The notes under the pieces were generated by a model. The model made no database searches, was not told the origin of the DNA, and saw only the letters and a list, made by a program, of their open reading frames with translations. This document shows, one piece after another, positions 7,239-13,249 of a DNA stretch of 14,066 bases. Location: positions 1 through 14,066 of the forward strand of contig JAISWA010000018.1 in the NCBI GenBank assembly GCA_031271275.1, read 5' to 3'. Position 1 is the first letter of the stretch, and every line of letters starts with the position of its first letter. The translations under genes were made by a program, and so were the position numbers. This DNA is from Clostridiales bacterium. Its GTDB lineage: Bacteria; Bacillota; Clostridia; Lachnospirales; WQUN01.

Positions 7239-8708
7239 TTAACTTTGCCTTTTCCGCGAACCGGGCATGGCGAAAAACGGGCGGTTTTTCATCCGGTCAA
7301 GGGGTTGGCGGGCGGCGCTGTCCTGCAAATCGTTGCAGCCGTTCATTTCCCCGGCGGCATAGGGGAGCAGGAAGGGCACGCCAAAGCTTCGCAGCCCCGC
7401 GAGATGGGACAGCGCAAGCAGCAGCCCCCCGCAAAAGCCCAACAGCCCGAGCACGGAGGATAACAACAAAACGAGGTATTTAATCATCCGCAGGCCGTTC
7501 ATCAGCGAAATGTTGGGTATGGCGAAGGACGCGATTCCCGCCAGCGCCACCACAATCACCACCACCGGGCTGCACAGCCCCGCCTCCACCGCCGCTTGGC
7601 CGATAATAAGCCCGCCTACGATTCCGATAGTCCCCCCGGCGGCCCCGGGCAGGCGTATACCCGCTTCCCGAAGCAGTTCAAACGCCGCGTCCATCAGTAA
7701 AATTTCCACCAGCGCCGGGAAAGGAACGGCAAGCCGCGCGGCGGACATTTTCACCGCCATTTGAAGGGGTATCATGGAGGGGTGGTACACCGCCGCCGCG
7801 ATATAAAACCCGGGCAGCGCCACGGCAAGGAACGCCCCGGCGTACCGCAGCAGCCGGGTCAGGGACATAATCAGCCAATGCTGGTAATAATCCTCCGAGG
7901 ATTGAAAGAGCGTGTTCATCGTAACGGGTACGAGCAGCACAAAGGGCGAACCGTCCACAATAATGGCGATTCGCCCCTCTAAAATGGATGAAGCAACCTT
8001 GTCCGGCCTTTCGGTAAGCTGCGCGCTCGGGAAAGGGCTGCGGCGGTTGCCTTTGCCAACCAGTAGTTGCTCGAGCATTCCCCCGTCCATAATGCCGTCG
8101 ATAGTAAGCCCGGCGATACGTTCCTCTATCTCGCGCAAAATTTGCGGGCGGGCGATGCCCTCCAGATAAACCAGGGCGATAGGGGTGCGGGTTATTTCCC
8201 CGATAACCGACTGCTTTATTTTAAGCCGCGTGTCCTTAATCCTTCGGCGGACCAACGCGGTGTTGACGCGGAACGCTTCGGAGAAAGCCTCCTTCGGTCC
8301 CTGCACCACCACTTCCGTTTCCGCCGTGGGCACGCCCCGGTTGGGGTAGCCCTTGGTGGAGATAACGACGGCTTTGTCGCAGCCGTCCATATATAAAACC
8401 GTGTCGCCCGCTAAAATGGCTTTTACGGTTTCCTCAAAATCGTCGGACTCCGTTAAGTCCACCGTGGGCAGGCCGTGGTCCCGTAAAAAGCTGAACAGGT
8501 CGCGGGGTCGGGAAGGGATTTTTAGATTGAAAAGCTGTTCCATCAGCGTCTGGTCAATCAATTCGCGGTCAATCAGCAAATCGATATAAGCCATGTATAC
8601 GTAAAAACCGCTCACCGGGAATTTGCGCCCCACAAAATCGCCGCAGTCGGTGAAACGCGCTTGCAGGGTACGGATATTGTCGTCGAGTGGGTAAGGTATC
8701 GTTTTCAT
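7239..8708 (-). CDS. GerAA-type spore germination receptor subunit A
   Basis: A GerA-family protein (489 residues from this start) of a spore inner-membrane germinant receptor. The soluble N-terminal half (about 1-270) contains family-typical stretches such as VLYMDG, RGVPTAETEVVVQGPKEAF and the RRRIKDTRLK region. The membrane half carries several helices from about residue 275 to 450, including LPGFYIA, HPSMIP and the strongly conserved GGLIIGQAAVEAGL and ASFAIPNISL segments. It would act with the fused B-C protein encoded 2 nt downstream, signalling to ion and dipicolinate release. Start choice: MKTIPYPLDDNI resembles GerA N-termini and follows GGGAGG, although the spacing is short (2-3 nt). 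An in-frame ATG at 8729 would add 7 residues but has no Shine-Dalgarno. The 83-nt gap to plsC contains a possible forespore-type -10 element, so the receptor genes may have their own sporulation promoter. Confidence 0.94.
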   Translation of the reverse strand: MKTIPYPLDDNIRTLQARFTDCGDFVGRKFPVSGFYVYMAYIDLLIDRELIDQTLMEQLFNLKIPSRPRDLFSFLRDHGLPTVDLTESDDFEETVKAILAGDTVLYMDGCDKAVVISTKGYPNRGVPTAETEVVVQGPKEAFSEAFRVNTALVRRRIKDTRLKIKQSVIGEITRTPIALVYLEGIARPQILREIEERIAGLTIDGIMDGGMLEQLLVGKGNRRSPFPSAQLTERPDKVASSILEGRIAIIVDGSPFVLLVPVTMNTLFQSSEDYYQHWLIMSLTRLLRYAGAFLAVALPGFYIAAAVYHPSMIPLQMAVKMSAARLAVPFPALVEILLMDAAFELLREAGIRLPGAAGGTIGIVGGLIIGQAAVEAGLCSPVVVIVVALAGIASFAIPNISLMNGLRMIKYLVLLLSSVLGLLGFCGGLLLALSHLAGLRSFGVPFLLPYAAGEMNGCNDLQDSAARQPLDRMKNRPFFAMPGSRKRQS

Positions 8709-8715
8709 TGCCTCC

Positions 8716-8730
8716 CATGCGCGGCGCATG
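8716..8730. repeat. Perfect inverted repeat at the gerAA start region
   Basis: CATGCG (8716-8721) and CGCATG (8725-8730) can pair with a 3-nt loop. On the minus-strand transcript this GC-rich hairpin ends against the GGGAGG sequence (8711-8716) before the ATG at 8708 and includes the alternative ATG at 8729. It could affect which start is used; no function is proven. Confidence 0.35.
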
Positions 8731-8778
8731 ATTCGGCAGCGGAACCGCGCTATGGAAAGTGTTTGCCATTAGCGGGTT

Positions 8779-8785
8779 TAATATG
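8779..8785 (-). promoter_or_regulatory. Possible forespore sigma-factor -10 element before gerAA
   Basis: CATATTA on the minus strand fits the CATNHTA -10 pattern of sigma-G/sigma-F type promoters, which drive gerA-type operons in Bacillus. A convincing -35 at the expected distance was not found, so this is a weak call that rests on the -10 match and on gene identity. Confidence 0.25.
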
Positions 8786-8791
8786 CACAGG

Positions 8792-9517
8792 TTATTGATA
8801 GACAGCCCCTAACCCCGCCACCACCGTCCGCTCCACTTCCTCGGGCAGTTTTTTCAGGGCTTCGGCGTCCAGGTCGTCCACATAAACCGGCGGGTGGAAG
8901 GTAAGGTAAATATCCGCCGGTTTTACTTTGTAATGATTCCCTTCCAGCGTTTTATACGAGCCGTTGACCGTCGTGGGGACGATAACGGCTTTTGATTTTG
9001 TCGCCAGTTTTAAACTGCCCGCCTTAAAGGGCAGCGGTTCCCCGGTGCGTGAGCGCGTGCCTTCCGGGAAAACCACCATGGAATGACCGCTTTTTAAAAT
9101 ATCGATGCCTTCCAGAATGGTTTTTGCCGACTGGCGCATGTCTTTCCTATCCATAAAAACGCAGCGCATGAGTTTCATCCACGCGCGAAGCAGCGGAACT
9201 TTAAGCAGCTCTATTTTGGCGACAAACCCTATGGGCACCGGTATCGCGGACAAAAACACCACGATGTCGAAATCGCTCTGGTGGTTGGAAACGAACAGCG
9301 CCGCCCTGTGGCGGGGGATATTTTCCGCGCCGGAAACATGCAGCCGCGCCCCGGTTACTTTTATCAGGGAATTCGCCCAACCGTTTACGCGGTTATGCAC
9401 ATCTTCCGCCTGTACGGCGTCGGGACGCGTACCGCGCAGCCTTTTCATTTTAAAATACGCGGGGAGCTTTAATATCAGTGAAACGGCAAACCAAACATAA
9501 CTGGCGACGGTGCGCAT
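8792..9517 (-). CDS. plsC: 1-acyl-sn-glycerol-3-phosphate acyltransferase
   Basis: A 241-residue PlsC-family membrane acyltransferase that would acylate lysophosphatidic acid to phosphatidic acid, the second acyl step of phospholipid synthesis. The catalytic NHQSDFD motif (H79 and D84 of HX4D) lies at 78-84 and the glycerolphosphate-binding FPEGTRSRTG at 150-159. Conserved VPIGFVAK (94-101) and a VIVPTTVNGS segment (178-187) match the usual later motifs. A hydrophobic N-terminal segment (about 5-20) probably anchors it to the inner face of the membrane. AAGGA at 9527-9531, 9 nt before the ATG, supports the start. The gap to the upstream Na/Pi gene is only 15 nt, so the two are very likely co-transcribed. 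Acyl-donor preference cannot be told from sequence. Confidence 0.93.
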   Translation of the reverse strand: MRTVASYVWFAVSLILKLPAYFKMKRLRGTRPDAVQAEDVHNRVNGWANSLIKVTGARLHVSGAENIPRHRAALFVSNHQSDFDIVVFLSAIPVPIGFVAKIELLKVPLLRAWMKLMRCVFMDRKDMRQSAKTILEGIDILKSGHSMVVFPEGTRSRTGEPLPFKAGSLKLATKSKAVIVPTTVNGSYKTLEGNHYKVKPADIYLTFHPPVYVDDLDAEALKKLPEEVERTVVAGLGAVYQ

Positions 9518-9532
9518 ACTCGCACATCCTTC

Positions 9533-11191
9533 TTATATTTCATACTGGTACGTTGATTTCTGCACGGTTTGCGCGATATTTTTCGCGTGGTCGGTCACCC
9601 GCTCCAAGTTGGTAATCACGTCCAAAAACGCCACGCCGGACATGGGGTTGCACTCGTCGCAGGAAAGCCGGTCCATATGGTTCGCGCGAAGGTCGTCCCG
9701 CAGGGTGTCGGTGGCGTCCTCCTCGTCAATGGCTATTTCCGCAAGCTGTTTATCTCTAAGGTTTAACGCTTCAAGGCTGTGGTTAAAACAGGTCTGCGCC
9801 AACGCGCTCATTTCCCCCACTTCCCTCAACGCGCTTTTGGAAAATTCCATGCCGCCCGAAATCAGCGATTCCGTCACTTCCGCCAGATTGACCGCGTGGT
9901 CGCCGACGCGCTCTATGTCGTTGACCGTGTGGAACAGGGAGGTGGCGGTTTCGTTCTCTAACTTATTGGTCGCGGGGGTGGCGCATATTTTAGCGAGGAA
10001 CCGCGTTATGCCCTGTTGAAGCAAATCAATGGTCTCCTCCTGAACCGTGACCTTCCGCACCTTGTCGATATCCAGTTCCAACACGGATTCGCAGCTCAGC
10101 TGCAGGTTTTCGGAAGCCATCGCGCCCATGCGCTCGATTTCCTTAAGGCAGCTATGGAGCGCCATGCTCGGGTTTTCCAACATACGGTCGTCGAGGTGTA
10201 TGAACGCGGTCGCGGAAGCGCCTTCCTTCACCCCTGCCATGCGGGTCGCCATGCGCACCAAAATATCCCCGAAGGGGAACAGCAGCGCGGTGCCCGCGAT
10301 ATTAAACGCGGTGTGTACCATGCCGATTTCCGTCATCTCAATGGGCTGAACGGACAGCGCCGGGTTGATGAATTTAAAGAATATGATGGCAATCACGCTG
10401 AACACCACGCTGTTGATTACGTTAAACATCAAATGGGTGTACGCCGCCGATTTTGCCGACTTGTTCGCGCCGATGGCGGAAAGAATCGCCGTGACGCAGG
10501 TGCCGATATTCTGCCCCATGATGATGTAAACCGCCGCGCCCCAGGGAACCAGCCCCACCGCCGCCAACGACTGCAGTATGCCCACCGACGCGGAGCTCGA
10601 CTGAATAATCGCCGTGACCGCCGCCCCCGTCAGAATGCCGATTACGGGGTTATACCCCATTTGCGCGAACATGTTCCGGAACGTTTCGGAAGCGCTCAGC
10701 GGCTTAACCGCGTCCGACATGATGCTCATTCCCATAAACAAAACGCCGAAGCCTACGATGATTTCCCCGGTGCGGCGGTATTTCTCGTTGGTGGAGAACA
10801 TGGCGAGCGCCGCGCCAAGCCCGACCGCAAGCGGCGCGAGCATGGAAGGATTTAAAAAGCGCGCCCATTCCACACTGGAAACGATCCAAGCCGTTACCGT
10901 AGTGCCGATGTTCGCGCCCATAATCAAACCGATGGTTTGCCCCACGTTCATAATCCCCGCGTTGACGAACCCGACGATCATAACCGTAGTCGCCGAGCTT
11001 GACTGTATGACCGCCGTAACGAGGAAGCCGATAAACACCCCCATTAAGCGGTTGTTAGTCACCTTTTCAAGCCACTTTCGCATTTTATTCCCGGCCGATT
11101 TTTGCAAACCCTGCGCCATCGTGTGCATTCCGAAAATAAAAAGCCCCAACCCGCCGATAAACGGAAAAATAATGGTTTCAATCCCGGACAA
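9533..11191 (-). CDS. Na/Pi cotransporter family protein with PhoU-like C-terminal domain
   Basis: A 552-residue membrane protein of the type II Na+/phosphate cotransporter (NptA/PNaS) family. Residues 1 to about 315 carry the two inverted repeat halves, each with the signature QSSSAT/QSSSAS (63-68 and 197-202), and matching GANIGTTVT (92-100) and GQNIGTCVT (226-234) stretches. The cytosolic C-terminus (about 340-545) is a PhoU-like helical domain with the paired acidic motifs IERVGDHAVN (426-435) and LERVTDHAKN (529-538). The likely role is sodium-coupled phosphate uptake, or in some bacteria phosphate export or homeostasis; direction and regulation are inference. The start is TTG at 11191, preceded by AGGGGA at a 7-nt spacing made wholly of T; no in-frame ATG occurs before residue 22, inside the first helix. 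It is the first gene of the minus-strand run and has a good promoter. Confidence 0.94.
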   Translation of the reverse strand: MSGIETIIFPFIGGLGLFIFGMHTMAQGLQKSAGNKMRKWLEKVTNNRLMGVFIGFLVTAVIQSSSATTVMIVGFVNAGIMNVGQTIGLIMGANIGTTVTAWIVSSVEWARFLNPSMLAPLAVGLGAALAMFSTNEKYRRTGEIIVGFGVLFMGMSIMSDAVKPLSASETFRNMFAQMGYNPVIGILTGAAVTAIIQSSSASVGILQSLAAVGLVPWGAAVYIIMGQNIGTCVTAILSAIGANKSAKSAAYTHLMFNVINSVVFSVIAIIFFKFINPALSVQPIEMTEIGMVHTAFNIAGTALLFPFGDILVRMATRMAGVKEGASATAFIHLDDRMLENPSMALHSCLKEIERMGAMASENLQLSCESVLELDIDKVRKVTVQEETIDLLQQGITRFLAKICATPATNKLENETATSLFHTVNDIERVGDHAVNLAEVTESLISGGMEFSKSALREVGEMSALAQTCFNHSLEALNLRDKQLAEIAIDEEDATDTLRDDLRANHMDRLSCDECNPMSGVAFLDVITNLERVTDHAKNIAQTVQKSTYQYEI

Positions 11192-11204
11192 AAAAAAATC
11201 CCCT
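11189..11204 (-). promoter_or_regulatory. RBS, poly-T spacer and TTG start of the Na/Pi gene
   Basis: On the minus strand AGGGGA (11199-11204) is followed by nine consecutive T (11190-11198), the last two belonging to the TTG start codon. The strong Shine-Dalgarno at 7 nt decides for the TTG start. Confidence 0.7.
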
Positions 11205-11229
11205 TTATATAACGCATCTTACGCGGGGG

Positions 11230-11259
11230 ATTATAACAGGGGCTTTTTATTCTTGTCCA
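11230..11259 (-). promoter_or_regulatory. Sigma-A type promoter of the Na/Pi-plsC run
   Basis: On the minus strand TGGACA (11254-11259, 5 of 6 to the -35 consensus) and a perfect TATAAT (11230-11235) are separated by 18 nt. Transcription would begin about 7 nt below the -10, giving a 5' leader of roughly 30 nt before the TTG start. It is the best promoter match I found in the window and lies in the divergent gap shared with the SleB-domain gene. Confidence 0.65.
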
Positions 11260-11312
11260 GTTTTGGCGAATTGACGATACATATAGGCGGTGAGCATTCA
11301 ATGTAATGTAAC

Positions 11313-11317
11313 GGGAG
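11313..11317 (+). promoter_or_regulatory. Ribosome binding site of the SleB-domain gene
   Basis: GGGAG ends 7 nt before the ATG at 11325. A TTGACG at 11271-11276 could be a -35 for this gene, but no convincing -10 lies at a normal distance, so its promoter remains unassigned. Confidence 0.6.
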
Positions 11318-11324
11318 CGGCTTC

Positions 11325-11996
11325 ATGTCACGGCAAAACGATAAGGTTTCCGGTAAAATTATGGTGTTATTGGCGACGGCGATACTGGCCGTTTTTTTTG
11401 CGTTGGCGGCTTGGTTCCTCTCCCTGTTCAACATGCTGACCGCCGCAACCGATACGGCGGACGCATCTTCAACCGCGTATGCGTCAATCACCTCCAACCC
11501 CGTTCATATCCGTCTCACAAAACCCGACCAACTCCCCGCGGAAAGCGCCGCCGAAACGGTTCAGGCGATTCCAAACGAGACGCGGGCAACAGAACCCCAA
11601 AGCGCCGAAACGCAAATCACGCCGGGCATTGTCACCGCCGCCGCGAACCTGGCAAGCGACACGGAGGCGGAATTGCTCGCGCGAATACTTTACGCGGAAT
11701 GCAACACGGAGTCCCGGGAGGGAAGGCTGATGGTGGCGCAGTGTGTGATTGACCGCATAGAAAGCGGGCATTGGGGAACGACGGTCAGCAACGTGGTGTA
11801 CGCGCCGGGGCAGTTCGCAAGCCCGGGCAGGCTGACCGACGAGCTTCTGGATGTCGCGGAGGACGCGTTGGCGGGAGAGCACTTTAATGAAGATTATACC
11901 ATTCTGTACTTCCGCCGGACTTCCGGCACGCAGGCGTGGCACGCGCCGTACTTGGGGCATATCGGCGTCCACGCCTATTACGGGTATGAAAATTGA
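11325..11996 (+). CDS. Membrane-anchored cell wall hydrolase with SleB/CwlJ-type catalytic domain
   Basis: A 223-residue protein. A short basic N-terminus and one hydrophobic helix (about 12-37) should anchor it with the rest outside. A low-complexity Ala/Thr/Ser/Glu/Pro linker (about 40-110) leads to a Hydrolase_2 domain (about 113-221): LLARILYAECNTES with likely catalytic Glu125, AQCVIDRIESG, VVYAPGQFAS and the C-terminal HAPYLGHIGVHAYYG. By family knowledge these enzymes cleave peptidoglycan, in SleB as a lytic transglycosylase on spore cortex containing muramic lactam. SleB's peptidoglycan-binding domain and the partner YpeB are absent here, so a germination role is suggested by the nearby receptor genes but not shown; a vegetative or sporulation wall role is equally possible. 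GGGAG at 7 nt supports the start. The last 19 bp overlap the convergent capA-family gene. Confidence 0.9.
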   Translation: MSRQNDKVSGKIMVLLATAILAVFFALAAWFLSLFNMLTAATDTADASSTAYASITSNPVHIRLTKPDQLPAESAAETVQAIPNETRATEPQSAETQITPGIVTAAANLASDTEAELLARILYAECNTESREGRLMVAQCVIDRIESGHWGTTVSNVVYAPGQFASPGRLTDELLDVAEDALAGEHFNEDYTILYFRRTSGTQAWHAPYLGHIGVHAYYGYEN

Positions 11997-13237
11997 GCGG
12001 TAATCTCAAACTGCTTGTTCACTTCCGCCCCGAAAGAAATTCCGTTGAGGCTTGCGCGAAGGCTTTCCCGTTTGTCCGCGTCGTTTATGGGCACGGTGCG
12101 CCTGTTGATGATTTCATAGGGCAGGAACCGGTATGTAAATTCCCCCTCCGGGCTAACCGTGACTTCCAACGCGCCGGTGTCTTTCGCCGCGTCCGAAAAT
12201 ATAAAATTCCCCAGGCTGTAGGCGATAAGTTTGCCGTTAAAAAATTCAAAACCCTGCAAGATATGCGGGTGGCTGCCAATCACCATATCCGCGCCCGAAA
12301 GTATATGCCCCCGCGCCTGGTTGCGCTGCCAGTCCTCCGGAACGGGATTCCGCTCTACGCCCCAGTGTAGGTACACGATTACGTAATCGTGGCTTTCTTT
12401 CGCTAAGGCAATTTGCTCATTCAACTCTGTGGGGTCGTAGGCGCCGAATAAGCCGGAGAGATTCTTACCCGCGTACCAGTCCACCACCGGAATGACCCGC
12501 GAGGCGGCAAGGTACGCGTATTTTTTTCCATTAAGCTCGAATGTCTGCCAGCGTTTCGCTTCTTCTTTGTCCATCCCCCCGCCGACATAGGCGATTTTTT
12601 GCGCTTTAAAAAAATCCAGTGTATCCGCGAAGGCGTCGCGCCCGTAATCGATGGTGTGGTTGTTGGCGACGGAAACGATGTCCAACCCCATATCCTTTAG
12701 CAGCAAGGCGTGTTCCGGGTCGCTGCGGTAGGTATATTCCTTGTCGGGCATGGGCGAGCCGCGCAGCGAGATGGAAGTTTCCACATTGGCCATGGCGATG
12801 TCGGCGGCGATGAACGGCGCGCGGCTTTCCTCCGGGAACACGGTTTCAATTCCGTCGGCCTCGATGGTGCGGCGGACGGAGCCGTCGAGCAGTATATCCC
12901 CGGCAAAAACAAGGGTGCTGTCGGGGATGGGCGTGGGGGACGGCTGCGGCGTGGGCGAAGGGGAGGGCGTGGGCGTTTCAGTCGGCGGCTCGTCCGTCGA
13001 TTCTTCCGCTTCCTTCGACGGGATATTTTCTTCCGCCGTTTTTGCCTGCGCCGTAATTTGCGGCGCGGCGGTTTGAAAAGCGGGAACGGATTCCCCCGCC
13101 GCCGTTTCGCTGAACAGTACGAGACGAATCGCGTACAGAAAAAACGCAAACGTCAGCCCCGCCATGAGGACAATGACAAACGTGAACATTTTAAGCGATG
13201 TACGTTTCGGCTTTTTTATTTTCCGGTTCGTTTTCAT
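11978..13237 (-). CDS. CapA-family protein (poly-gamma-glutamate synthesis type, metallophosphoesterase fold)
   Basis: A 419-residue protein with a basic N-terminus, one membrane helix (about 18-42), a linker ending in a Pro/Thr/Ser-rich stretch (84-106) and an extracellular CapA domain (about 107-380). Family motifs: FAGDILLDG (111-119), NVETS (151-155), VANNHTIDYG (190-199), YLHWGVE (289-295), GSHPHILQG (321-329) and YSLGNFIFS (340-348), which include the expected metal-site residues. CapA/PgsA proteins take part in poly-gamma-glutamate capsule production in Bacillus, but many homologues lie without the synthetase genes, as here, so the substrate is unknown. The start has no Shine-Dalgarno and lies 7 nt after the VanY-type gene's stop; it may be translated by coupling or from a leaderless mRNA. 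Its 3' end overlaps the SleB-domain gene. Confidence 0.92.
   Translation of the reverse strand: MKTNRKIKKPKRTSLKMFTFVIVLMAGLTFAFFLYAIRLVLFSETAAGESVPAFQTAAPQITAQAKTAEENIPSKEAEESTDEPPTETPTPSPSPTPQPSPTPIPDSTLVFAGDILLDGSVRRTIEADGIETVFPEESRAPFIAADIAMANVETSISLRGSPMPDKEYTYRSDPEHALLLKDMGLDIVSVANNHTIDYGRDAFADTLDFFKAQKIAYVGGGMDKEEAKRWQTFELNGKKYAYLAASRVIPVVDWYAGKNLSGLFGAYDPTELNEQIALAKESHDYVIVYLHWGVERNPVPEDWQRNQARGHILSGADMVIGSHPHILQGFEFFNGKLIAYSLGNFIFSDAAKDTGALEVTVSPEGEFTYRFLPYEIINRRTVPINDADKRESLRASLNGISFGAEVNKQFEITAQFSYP
12953..12973 (+). other. G-quadruplex motif on the template strand of the CapA linker
   Basis: Four runs of at least three G (12953-12955, 12960-12963, 12965-12967, 12971-12973) with loops of 4, 1 and 3 nt meet the standard quadruplex pattern. 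Three further G-runs lie at 12923-12926, 12929-12931 and 12935-12939. The complement encodes the Pro/Ser/Thr linker of the CapA-family protein. Confidence 0.55.
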
Positions 13238-13243
13238 ATTGGA

Positions 13244-13249
13244 ATTATA
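13244..13249 (-). promoter_or_regulatory. Possible -10 element directly before the capA-family start
   Basis: A perfect TATAAT on the minus strand overlaps the stop codon of the VanY-type gene and ends 6 nt before the ATG at 13237. The -35 region at 17 nt is weak (TTGTTT). If used, transcription would begin at or next to the ATG. Confidence 0.3.

Noticed and set aside
10016..10855. A 279-codon open frame on the plus strand opposite the Na/Pi transporter gene
   Set aside because: The product is rich in Arg and His, has no membrane or domain pattern, and is a frame shadow of a well-supported gene.
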